Origin: Citrus sinensis
Taxonomy: Eukaryota; Streptophyta; Magnoliopsida; Sapindales; Rutaceae
Direction: 5' to 3'
Assembly: GCF_022201045.2 (NCBI RefSeq)
Contig: NC_068562.1
Coordinates: 2,480,001-2,544,000, forward strand
Length of the DNA: 64,000 nucleotides
Below, piece by piece: positions 24,741-36,100 of this stretch. The position numbers and the translations under genes were made by a program. Position 1 is the first letter of the stretch, and each line of letters starts with the position of its first letter. A model generated the notes under the pieces. The model saw nothing but the letters and a program-made list of their open reading frames with translations, searched no databases and was not told where the DNA came from.

Positions 24741-27700
24741 CTTGGGGGATGTAAGATGTAAATTGTATAGGGGCACCATTGGAGTTGCAGAAATGCCCTA
24801 GTAGAAGTAATTAATATCAAGCCATCCACAGGCTTGTGCAACAAGCAGCCTTATCTTGAATGTTTTCTAGACGGTAGTAAATTAAGCTTTCAGATGTGTA
24901 TTGGGGGCCTCTCAAATTATAAAACATATTTTTGCAGTAAGTTTCTACTCAAGCTACAGAAACGGCGGCAAGGGAAACTGGCTTGTACCAGGACAAATGG
25001 TGAATGGATGTATGGGATCTTATTATCTCAGTGGAAAGAATCATCACTATTTTGTTGTGTAGCTGTAGGCATTAATGAACATGTAGTTGAAAAATTTGTA
25101 GTTTGTGACAATTAAGGTTCGACCTCTGGATGTTGTCAACTTTGTATGTATTATTATTTTATTTGAAATCTAAATCAATGGAATGAACGACCATTGTAAT
25201 CTGAGCGAGTGTTTGATTGTGTGTTTGGTGAGTTAATTTATAATTTTATATACATGAAACATTCAAGAGTTGGTGAAGGAACTATAATTGCAACTGTTGC
25301 TGGACTGCAGGGTCCCCTGTTTATTGCGTCAGACACCACAATGACTTAGTTATGTTGATAAGCTTCAACTAATATTTTAGTAGATTATTATTACATACAA
25401 TCTCCGCAGCAAACTTCATATCATGGAACAATAAATGACGATCTTTTATCTTGATATGTTTCTTGGTGGTGTTACGTCTTGATAACGGCATCAGTGGTGA
25501 AAAGAGGAGTTTTGCAGATTCAGTGCTGAGGAAGTGGTTGACATGAAGAAATCTAAGATAAGTGAACATGTCATGTGTATTGCCTAAATATAAAAAGGGG
25601 AGTGGAACGGAAGATGCTCGCTTGCACTTGCGCTTTAGTCATATATGGATTCCAGCACAGGACTTCAATAACGTCGTTTTCAGTGAAAGTGCAACACGTA
25701 TGTTGCCCCCTTTTAAGTCTTTATGCTTGCGTTTCTTTGTTTTTAGCTGTCAAGAATTGACCTATGGCGAACCTTTTTTTCTAATCGGATCAAAGTTACT
25801 TTTAAGATAACCTGTTTTATAATCTTATTAGTTTTCAGCGAAGCAAACAACCCTTTGCCATTCATTTAAAACGTGGGCTACCTGCTTGTCCGTTGGGATA
25901 AGAAATTCAGTAATTTGCAGAATTTCAGTACTCTGATGGGAGGTAAGAGTCATTTATTGGTCTGATTCAGGACCACTGTTAATTTTGTTCATTGCTGAAC
26001 CTGAAATATAGAGAGAGAGAGAGGGGAAAACGAGGGCAACATATTTTTGCTGATCAAACAGTCTATTAATGGATCTCGTAAAACGTTAATAGTTTCTCCC
26101 CAGAAAAAGGTCAAAAAGAAAGTGAAACTCACTAAGAGCTGAAAAATTTTAATGACACAAAAGGTCCTGGTTATTTAATTTATGGGTAAATAGAAGAGAA
26201 GATTATCCGATGCGAGTTTTGTCTTTTAGTTGTTGTCGTTTTGCAGTTTCAGGATAACAATAAGACAGAAGCAATAAATTGACATTTTCTTGCAGGCCGT
26301 CCACGTTCACTTGTATGATTGTCCTATTGCGTAATATGAGATTTCAATTTAATGAACCAACCAATTACAAGTGATCATTAAGTTAGTGGGATGTGATGTC
26401 AAAACGAGATTAAAATTCGTGAGCTGTCAGCTGAACCCTCTGATGTCGATCGTCGAATGAGACCGCCCATAGTATGCAATTTTTATTTTTATTTTAAAGA
26501 ATTAAGGGCATTTTTAGTGTGGGGATTAAATTGGTTGGGATGAGATAAAAAGTAGGATATAATAATAGAATATAATCACAGTAGCTAGAATTATATTCAG
26601 TATTACTTCATCTTCTGTTTGGTTCAGCGTAACATTGTACTAGATGTACAAATTTAATTTTATTATTATAATAATAATTCAATAAAAATTAGCTAATAAT
26701 ATATTTGTCTAACTATTAATCAATTAAATTATTTCAAATAAAATAATAAATATTTAAAAAATAATCTAAATTTATTTTTTTAAATATTTAAAAAAATTTA
26801 CACTATTGAACTTTTATTTTATTATTACCTTGAAACATATTAGGAAAATCGATATTTTTTTTGGCAGTAAAAGTTCCTGTTTTGTTTTCCATTAGATTTT
26901 TAAACAGTTCAAACTTTCTTGCCAGGTATTTATTTCTGTCATGAAACATTTTATTTTTAAAGTTTCATTTTAATTTTTTTTTCACTTTATTTACCAAAAA
27001 TTATCCTAAGGACCGTTGGGATAAGTTTAGGCTGTAATTAGGTGTACAATGGTGGCCCAAGGTGGGACTTGTCACAATTAATTCGAACTTTTTAACAAAC
27101 CTATCTTAATATGTCCGAACGTGATATTGAATTGGAAATAGTCCAATATCAAGATATAATACCTCAGGCAGTTTTTTTTTTTTTTATTTTTTTTTTGTCT
27201 GACTAACTATTTTATATAGTGAAAAATGAGAATTCAAAATTGTTTTTTTTTTTTATATTAATGAGAAGTCAAATTAAACATGGCATTTTTGGAATACAAA
27301 AGAAAAGGAAACTGTATTTTTAAAATGATTTTCTAATAATAAAACAAACGAAAAATATGTTTGAAACTTGTATTTGATTCTTAGCAGTAGCAGTGATAAT
27401 ATAATTTGTTGAAACTTCGATGGCATGCTTATTAGATTTGGATTTTGGATACTCCTACTACCAAATACAGAACCAGAAGGCCCGGAAATGCAAAGAGCCT
27501 GCAAGCGAACTTCATGATTGATGATTCACTACGTCTCGACTTCTCAGAGACGCATGCGCTTGTGTGTTTAGTCAGCACTTGGCAGGAGCTTAGATAGAAA
27601 ATTTCCAAATTATATGTTTATTTTTCAATGGGTGTCATTTTGTAAAATTTATTTAAGGTCCGTTTGGAATTACTTTTGAGAGGTTTAAAAGTGATTTTCA

Positions 27701-28500
27701 AAATCTAAAAGCTAATTTTAGTGTTTGGTAAAAAAAATCAAAATTACTTTTGTCAAAATCAATCCCTCCTGCAACTGATTTTGAAAAGTAGGGAATGAGT
27801 AGCTTTTAAATTCTGACTTTAAGAATTAATTTTATCTTTTAATACTATTTCATAAATATCCTTAAAATTATTACCTAAACCCAAAATTATCCTTATTCAA
27901 ATTGGAAACAAAATCAATATTTTAATAAATTTTGTATTATAATTCATTAATATCAATTTGTTGATCAAATTATTATTAAATTTATTTCAAAATATTATAA
28001 ATTGAATTATCAATCATTTAAGATAAAAAAAAAATCAATATATTATAAATTTTATTTTTAGTAAAAATTGTCATAATATACAATTAAAAATGTTTTATAT
28101 ACATGTTTTTGTATGTATAATTAAATTTTATCCTACATTATGTACATTTTTGTCATTTATTTTCTCTCAGCAGTTTAACAGTAGAATTTACCAAATGTTC
28201 ATAACTGCTTTTGAAAACAAAATTTATCAAACACTTAACTGATTCTCTTCATAGCTGATTATTTTTACAGCATAACTAATAGCAATTATTTTAATGTCCT
28301 GGATGTGGTACATTTTTTTATCCAAAGATAATGTCTTTAATAATTTTATGAAATAAAAAAAGGAAAAAAATAATGGTATTTTTTATTCATTTTGTAAAAT
28401 AATGAATAAAAAATTAATCACTTTTTTAAGTAAAAAATTTAAGTTAAAAGAACTTCACCCATTTATTTTATGAAAGACTCCAAATAAACCTACACAATTC
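24741..28500. other. Intergenic region downstream of IDD
   Basis: About 24741-25200 is probably the IDD 3' UTR. The rest is AT-rich, with poly-T runs at 27175-27196 and 27241-27254 and the repeat copy at 27657-28310. I see no convincing coding exon before 28511. Confidence 0.45.
27657..28310. repeat. Dispersed MITE-like repeat, copy 1
   Basis: It begins GGTCCGTTTGGAATTAC, a common plant MITE type of end. The far end, reverse-complemented, reads AAAATAATTGCTATTAGTTATG, then GAAGAGAATCAG. The same order occurs at 40323-40460 in the opposite orientation, so the two are copies of one family. The interior is AT-rich and non-coding. Confidence 0.5.
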
Positions 28501-28510
28501 TCCTGTTCAG

Positions 28511-29264
28511 TTTGACAAATGCTTAGATGATAGAACTTTCACCGAAATGGGTCCAAAAGAGTTGAAATATTTGAATTCTCGTTCCTTCTGTTCTTCACCA
28601 ATAATGGAGGTGCCCTGGATACCTGGCCTCAAGATATTATGATTTTAAGGTGATCTGCTTGATGCAAATATCTAGTATAGTAGTGGTAGCATTAATATGG
28701 AACTACATAGTCCTTAATTGGAAAAAAAAGAGGCTAGTAACACTTCTTGCATGTATTTGTACTTGGAAAATTGCTTTGAACTAAAGTCTAATGATTGGCA
28801 GTCGCTACCGGATGGTAATTTAATAAGTCAATTAGCACCAGAGAGTACCCCTCCCCAGTCCCCATAAGTAATTTTTGAGACATGGGCTTGTATACAATGG
28901 ACACGGAGTTGATGATCAGATGCTAATTAACTACTGACTTGATAGTCCTGCCTACAGAACGCAGCGTCCAATTCAAGCAGGCCAAAGTTGTACAGAACTT
29001 TCAGGAATCAGGAGCATGTGACTGTACCTGGTATTTAACTTTGACTTGATCTTCTTTGCTTACCTCTCATTTGTTGCGGATTCCTGGAGCTTATTTCAAA
29101 TTGGCCATGTTTTCGGCATATTAGCATCTCTGAGCTTTTATTGATGTGTTATTTTGGCAGGTGAGCGTTGGCTTCAGGATGTCCATAACTTGGAAAACCA
29201 TGTGAATGATTCAAGAGAGGTCCACCGGTTTCAGATGCCTGTACTTTCCTGGTCCCCTCCATGA
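28511..29264 (+). pseudogene. Orphan exon cluster, unidentified protein fragment
   Basis: Four exon-like blocks lie in order on the plus strand. Block 28511-28609 follows a CAG acceptor (FDKCLDDRTFTEMGPKELKY...) and ends at a possible GTGCCC donor. Block 28802-28867 (SLPDGNLISQLAPESTPPQ) ends in an in-frame TAA. Block 28958-29030 (NAASNSSRPKLYRTFRNQEH) joins block 29161-29264 (ERWLQDVHNLENHVNDSREV... ending LSWSPP, stop) in phase with GT-AG borders. No start exon was found and the TAA breaks the model, so it reads as the 3' remnant of a gene, or as a gene whose other exons I cannot see. I do not recognise the family. Confidence 0.35.
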
Positions 29265-30579
29265 CTGTTCCAAAAGTGGTGATACTTAACGACTAATCTT
29301 GCCTGTTTAAGAATCATCATCAAATGCAGCAGTAGCTAAGTAGCTACAGAAATGGTACTTTTTTCCCTTTTTTTTTTTTTTTTTTTGTGTGGAGTGGCTT
29401 ACACTAGCATGACTGATGACTGTTGTAGAGACAGATGGAGATACACATGTACAAAACCCTTTTAACACTTCGTTTCTGATGCCAACTCCTCGCCAAACTT
29501 GTAATGTTTTGATTACTGAAAATCAGCCCCAAGGAGAATACCACGTGGCGATGGCCCCGATATGCCTGCCAATTGGTAAAATAAACACCTTCTTGTGCTA
29601 TTCTCAATTATGTCAAGCCATTGAAGTTCAATTAAGTAGTCCAAAAATCTTATTCTGAAAGGTCAATTATGGCTCAATCGTACATCACAGACCCATCTCG
29701 GCTGGTGTCAATGACTCCGTCTCAGTTCAAGCATTCACAAACCAGGTTAAAAAGTTGTATATGCAAATGCACATAGATATTGTCGATGAATTGATGTGCC
29801 TTTGAAAATTGGCAATTGGGCTCATGTGTTCAGTTGCAAGTTGCGGCTCATCTGATGTCAAGGGCCAAGTGGGGGAGTTTTCACCACTTCTGTTAATAAT
29901 GTAAAATTTAGGAGTGAGTACCTAAATGGTTTTGAATGCGTGCTACAACATACAAGGATATATATACTGCTGATTTCCCTGGTAAGCTTAAGAAAATATA
30001 TGAATTTGTGAAGATAACTCTAAATAATATTGCTGCTGATACACAAGTCTGTTATTGGGACTCAAGTGAGTGCGCCAGAGTATGGATGGACTATTCAGTC
30101 ATATTTCAGGGAACAAAAAAAAAAAAAAAACTCTACAGTTAAGAATAATAATAAAAACTCCATAGGAGCAGAAAATCTTTCTATACATCTGCAAACTGCA
30201 TGGCTTTACAATCTATGAGCTTGGTTCACGATTGGCAATTTCAATTCCAGTACTGAAATTCTTATCTTTCTTAGAGAAACACCATCTACTAACATTCGGG
30301 TTGTCCATTACTTCCGGAAAGCTGAAAAGGAAATAATAATGATCAAATACATTTTGCATATTTGCTGTTTTAAAGGTCATAATGATCAAATACATTTCAC
30401 AGGTAAGAGGCACTTGTGCTGTACATTGCAGTGTGGTTCATGGACTGCCATCTAGATTCGCATAGGACTAGGGGGCTTTCTAATTTTCTATGGCTTTTTC
30501 TAGAGAAAAATGGCAAAGCCAAATTACAAACTTTGCCTTGGCCACTTCCTGAATCGTATCTTTCACTCTGTTAACAGGA

Positions 30580-30862
30580 TCAAATTCCAGCAAACCTCCG
30601 TCTGCCCTTCTGTGCAATATCTGCTCCTGTACAAGTCTCTATAGTTATTGATTTAAGTTCACTGTTGTGAATGGTCTTGGATGATTCTGCAAAATACAAA
30701 TAATATTGACTTTCTTACATCTAACTATTCTCCAATGAATGGGAAAATGGAAGCTACTGTGCCCACTTACCAGTAATATCTAACTCTAGTGAGTAGTGGC
30801 TGCTCGGATTGCTGCTAATTGGTGCGAGACTTGACCTTTTGAAATTAGAAGGCATTTTGATA
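30580..30862 (-). pseudogene. Possible short spliced ORF or exon remnant, unidentified
   Basis: Block 30771-30862 follows a CAG acceptor and ends at a consensus GTAAGT donor. Block 30580-30686 follows TTTTGCAG, and the two join in frame. They encode KMPSNFKRSSLAPISSNPSS through ESSKTIHNSELKS to a C-terminus RRRFAGI and stop. In an alternative frame, after another CAG acceptor, the DNA from about 30640 down to 30497 reads EQILHRRADGGLLEFDPVNR, which also looks protein-like. Both frames cannot be right. I could not name either product. An ATG inside the first block allows a stand-alone two-exon peptide of about 64 residues. Confidence 0.3.
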
Positions 30863-31723
30863 CTGTAATGTGGTTATTGCCCTTAGAACAGTAACAGCCA
30901 TTTTATTTCGCATTTCCACGTCTTAATTGCCCGCACCAGGCAACTTGAATGGATTTCAGTTTGGCTTCACCAAACTTGCCCTTAGAATGGTTTTTATTAT
31001 TAAATGTGTTTATAACAAGTTTAGTTAGCAAAATAATTTTCTTTATTTATTTATTTATAGCACTAAATATTTTGAAAATTATTTTATAAAATTAATTAAT
31101 AAAAATCTGTAAATTAAAAAAAAAAGAATTTAGCTAGAATTTTGATAATCTTTACCTTACGTGCTTTGTTTTAAACAATCCAATTGCATTCCCAAAATAC
31201 CCTAGGACTAAATTGCTCAACATTTTGACAGTCCAAAATAAACTGAAAAATAGCTGGAACTTTTGTCTAACCTCTCTCTCACGCGTGTTTTTGTTAGGGT
31301 TCTTGTTATCTTGTAATACGTGAGCTTCATTTGAACAAGGAGAGGATAATCCAATTCTAATCCAATCGAGTTTTCCCTTGGAGTTCTCCGTCAAGCTCTT
31401 TCTAAATCAATCGTTTTCTTATCAAAATCAAAGCTTTCTAATTAGGGCTCCTTTATCAATCCATTACAGATTAAGCCCAGCTGGAAAGGTTCGAAATTTA
31501 CCACTCTACCCATTAATTTGTTTTGCTTCGTATTCGGAGAACATTTGCAATTTCATTTTGAAGTTTCATGTAGTTTATAAAGTTGACGCCTTTGTTTTCC
31601 TTACAGGTTTATTGGTTGTTGATGTGTTGAAAGTAATGAAAATTAGACCGTTAAATGCCACCCTCCATTGGATATTCTTTATGAGAATAGTGGAATATAC
31701 GGTATTTTGTAATAGGGGCTAAA

Positions 31724-34700
31724 ATGCCAGCTGGTGTTCTAACAAAATTGAACCCTACTGTCTGTTCTGGTTTTAACAGAGTGTGTAATCCTAAAAGTTC
31801 AGTTCTTCGACGAGGAAAAGTGTTGTTTGCTAATTCTGGGTCATCTGAGTTTTTGCCATATCCTATTCGGTTGTTATCCGAGACCATGGATTTCAGTCTA
31901 AGTAGCTCATGTAAAAGGAGTTCTATCCCGAGTTCTGGTACTAAGGCTGTAGGTGGAGATGTCCTTATTGATGATTTAGTTTCAAATTGTGGCAATGGCT
32001 TAGAGTTTGCGAAATCTAGTGGTGTTTATTTCAATGATAGAAGTCAGAGTCGTTGCCATAAAGCTAGGATGAGTTCGAGAAAACGGGAATCGCCAAGTGG
32101 TGGGCTTGTCTCTGGGTATTTTATTTTTGATTCTGTGGGAAGGAGTTCCAAGTCTAATGTACTTGGTGGTGGCCTATGTTTGAAAAATATCCACACCTCG
32201 TCTTCTATGTGTTTCTCTGCTGGCTCTGCTCATGATCTATCATTTGATGGAGGTTCCCGCAATGAACTGATAGGCAGTGTTGCATCTGAGCAGTATGTGC
32301 TCTCTTCTTCTGTTTATTTCAACATTCTTGTTGCTTTTAGTTGTTTTCTTGATGCTGAGTCATAGAATCCTCATTTGCATTTCTTTCAGCTCACCAGAAA
32401 ATAATACATATAACCTTTAATTGGTGTTTAGTTATTCAGAAATATGCTTGGTAGGAGTAGAATTGGGGGAGGAGGGGGGGGGGGGGGGGGGGGGGGTTCT
32501 GTGTCTCCATCATAGAATTTGCTTACTAATTTGTCTTTTAAGCTTATTAGTCGCTCTCTTACACTAGCTTTTGCTTGCCTTGAAAGGTTTTATGTGGGAA
32601 TAGACTAGAGATTTTCAATATTCAATTGGTTTTCTTATCTGTATCAATTAGTATGTATCACCTTCTTGCAATACTTGCCAGTTAAGCATTAGCGGAAAAT
32701 AAGGAATGAAGTTGATTTAAAAAATGAATTGCAAACATGTTAATTTTCACATTAAGAATTTGAAGTTACAAAAACACTTTCAATCAAACCTCAAATTTAA
32801 TGTTCTATTCCACCCTTATCAAGATAAAGTTGTATTCTACCTCTCTAGCTCTAATTCACAAGAATTAAATGCTAATTTGTGAGTCTTTAATGTAAATTAT
32901 ACAGACGAGATTAGGAAACAGGAACCAGTCAAGTTCGTGTTTTACATGTTGAGAGAGACAGCTATAATATTCCATGCATGCAAGTGGGTTCATCTCTTTG
33001 AACAACCTTAAATAACTTTTTGAGGGCGGGGGAGGGGGGGGGGGGGGGGGTGGGGGGGAGAACTCATGCTTATAAACATCATACTTTCAGTTAGTAAAAT
33101 ATATAGGAAAAATATAATACTTGATAGTTTACCAAAAGTGAGAAAACAAAACAAGTCTCTGACTAATTCTTGAAATAAGTTGAAATATTGTTTTAAGTAA
33201 TTTACCAAAAGTGTGAACTTTCCAATAAACTTTAATGAGAAATAGGCTTGGTAGCACTACAAGGGGGGGTTGTTTCTGTATAACAGAAATTGCATATAAA
33301 CTTGCCTTTAAAGTTTTATCAGTCCCTCTCTTGTACTGACTTATCTGCTTTGTGTTTACTGCAGAACTATTCTAGGAGAAAGAGCCTTGAAGCTACTTTC
33401 TGGTTCATGTTACCTGCCACATCCTGCTAAAGAAGAAACAGGTGGAGAGGATGCTCACTTTATTTGTGGAGATGAACAAGTCATTGGTGTAGCAGATGGT
33501 GTTGGTGGCTGGGCAGATGTTGGTGTTGATGCAGGAGAGTTTGCTCGTGAACTTATGAGCCATTCGTTCAGAGCTGTTCAAGAGGAGTCCACTCATGCCA
33601 TTGACCCTGCCAGGGTATTGGAGAAGGCTCACTCAAGCACAAAGGCCAAGGGTTCATCAACGGCCTGCATTATTGCCCTCACAAGCAAGGTTTTTTGTTT
33701 TTATATTTCTCTAGCTAGTCATGCTCATTACTTTCAGTCTTCGACAGTGATGACGAAGTATTTTTGGCTGCTTCTGCCAAGAAAACACATTTCTAATTTT
33801 TTTCCGACTTTTTTTAAACTTAATAAACTTCTTCTTACAGAAATTTTGGGTAAATGAAAAGTACTAGTTATGCTGATTCTGTAGGTTTAATGCACCAAAA
33901 TTTTACAACTTATTCTGATTTCTTACATTGATGCTATAAGTTATGGTACTCCTTTCTCTAGGAGGTATCATAGAAATTGTTGAACCCATTTCCGTGTGCC
34001 ATTGGTTAAGACTGAAATTTCTATGTTGTACTGGGAGTTACTGACTCTTTCTCTCTCTTACCCTGAAAACATTGATTCTTTTTGCTGAAAACACCTGCCT
34101 GAATTGTGAATTTAAGTGGAAACCTTTGTTTTTCTAGATGGATGTAACTTGTTTTGTCTATCTCTGTGAAGTATAGTCTATAGTGGACAATGAAGCTTTA
34201 GGTGAAGATGCTATCTTCTATTAGAGTTTGGTTTATACATGTTGATTTATTTGTCTCAGGTTCCTAGGAGCAATGTCTACTATTAGTTCACTCCCTTGTC
34301 TTTGTGCTTCAGTAGGGCCTGAAAATCATTTATAGTGCTACATTTGTTATGAACTAGCATGTGGTTTCATATTGTCAACTGTTTTGAACAGGCAATACAT
34401 GCTGTTAATCTGGGGGACAGTGGATTCATGGTGGTTAGAGATGGATGCACCATCTTCCAATCCCCCGTACAACAGCATGGTTTCAATTTTACATATCAAC
34501 TGGAGAGTGGCAATACCGGTGATTTACCTAGCTCTGGTCAGGTCAGTTAATGCTAATGCGCTAGTATATGCCAACTATGATTTATACTTCTGTGCATTCT
34601 TCATGTTGCTTTATGAACTGTAACACATCTGTTGTCAGTTGGAATCATTCGAGCATAATTACAGGTTGTGCCACAAACTTAACATATTTTTGGATTCATG

Positions 34701-35004
34701 TGCTCAGGTTTTTACAATTCCCGCTGCCCCGGGTGATGTCATCGTTGCTGGAACCGACGGATTATTTGACAACTTATATAATAATGAGGTTACTGCCGTT
34801 GTTGTTCACGCACTAAGAGCTGGCTTAGGGCCCCAAGTGACAGCTCAGAAGATAGCAGCTTTGGCACGTCAACGGGCACAGGATAGGAACAGGCAAACAC
34901 CATTTTCAACCGCTGCTCAAGATGCTGGTTTCCGCTATTACGGTGGCAAGCTTGATGACATCACTGTCATTGTGTCTTATATAAGTGGCCATGCCAGTGT
35001 ATGA
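31724..35004 (+). CDS. PPM-type protein phosphatase 2C, PP2C55/PP2C80-like
   Basis: Exons 31724-32292, 33365-33689, 34392-34541 and 34708-35004 give 446 residues. Residues 1 to about 189 are Ser-rich and basic with few acidic residues at the start, fitting an organelle transit peptide plus linker. The phosphatase core has GGEDAHF (E218, D219), VADGVGGW (D234, G235), GSSTACIIAL, NLGDSGFMVVR (D307), AGTDGLFDNL (D365) and LDDITVIVSYI (D431, D432), so the metal-binding aspartates are present. These enzymes remove phosphate from Ser/Thr using Mg or Mn. This short subgroup is found in chloroplasts or mitochondria in Arabidopsis; location here is inferred. The 1.07-kb intron 1 holds two long G runs. 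A leader intron around 31489-31605 is possible. Confidence 0.9.
32465..32496 (+). repeat. G-rich run in PP2C intron 1 (G23 core)
   Basis: GGGGGAGGA followed by 23 G in a row at 32474-32496, on the sense strand of the phosphatase intron. It could form a G-quadruplex in DNA or pre-mRNA. Confidence 0.8.
33023..33058 (+). repeat. Second G-rich run in PP2C intron 1
   Basis: GAGGGCGGGGGA, then G17 at 33034-33050, then T and G7. This is the second such tract within the same intron, about 560 bp after the first and 310 bp before exon 2. Confidence 0.8.
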
Positions 35005-35404
35005 GTCTGCCTTTATAGTCGCAATGCTTATAATAGACCTTGTATATGTTCATATATTCTTACGGTGCCCGGTGGCTTTTGGATGACTACATTAGTTAAA
35101 CTTAAAAAAAAAAAAAATCCATTTTCGGTTGAAACCTAAGAAAGAAAACTGTATCCAAATCCAATAGCGTTGTATTCGTTTGATAATCCGACTTTTTAAT
35201 GTCCATTCATATTCAGCAACATTTCCTCTTTTAACACTCGTTTCTGGAGTTGTCCAAAATACTTAAAAACTTTTGTTTGAATATGGTCACATCAAGTTTG
35301 CGGTGTAAGGAACAGTTCATATCTTCAAGTCTATCCTTCCGAAAGCCGGGAATGTTACGGTGTGAGGTACGCCATTTTGGGTGGCTAATATCTAGTCCAT
35401 TCAC

Positions 35405-35610
35405 AAATTTGTAAGAGGTGATCCTAGTGCTGTTTCTTACACTCTTACTAGAATCGTTAATTTTGCCTCACACGTCTCTAACGAGGAGCTGTTTGTCTTG
35501 GTTGTGGGAGCACGTCTTTAACGAGGAGCTGTTTGTCTTGGTTGTGGGAGCCAATGATGGAGTATTCAAAGTTGTGGAACATCAGCTACACTTCGTGCAG
35601 CATTGTTAAC
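35405..35610 (+). pseudogene. Decayed fragment with 40-bp tandem duplication, possibly PP2C-related
   Basis: About 400 bp after the PP2C stop, one frame reads GDPSAVSYTLTRIVNFASHV, then NEELFVLVVGA. A 40-bp unit (35471-35510) is repeated with one mismatch at 35511-35550, which shifts the frame; the copy continues ELFVLVVGANDGVFKVVEHQ. FVL..(N)DGVF faintly recalls the PP2C motif FVLASDGVFE. It is broken by stops and the duplication. The relation to PP2C is a guess; it could equally be chance. Confidence 0.25.
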
Positions 35611-36100
35611 TGTAGCGCGAGGATCTGCGATATTCAAGTAAGCACTTGACTCCTGCTGAGACTTTTTTTTTTTTTCATTAATTCTGTAGTTCCACGTTTT
35701 ATTTATAATTCTTAGGCATGATGAATGTATTACCTTATCTCCAACTGCTCTTGACCACATTTGCTTCGTCCTCGCTACTAGTTACAATATAATTTATAAC
35801 ATAATAATACGAATTTTGAAAGATCCGGGAAAGTTTCTAGTAGCCCAGAAGGGGCACAGCTCTCTATCCAACGAATAGATGGCGAAAGCTTATTATATCA
35901 ACAATTAGAAAACAAGGTATCACATAACTCATTACACCAAAAACCAAACAAAAACAAGGAAGCCATTACAGATTTTATTCACATACACGCAAACTGATGG
36001 AGAGCTGCACTCTTTAAAGCTTTGATGCACATATATCAAAGCTTCAATACATTTGTTAGGACCATTCTGTTGCCATCACCACTTATCTTCACTTTTGCTC

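Noticed and set aside
24358..24844. Minus-strand frames over IDD exon 4
   Set aside because: Shadow frames; the plus strand carries the IDD C-terminal motifs and correct splice phase.
29404..29658. 80-codon plus-strand frame near the orphan exons
   Set aside because: It lies after the stop of the last block and after a poly-T run, without splice support.
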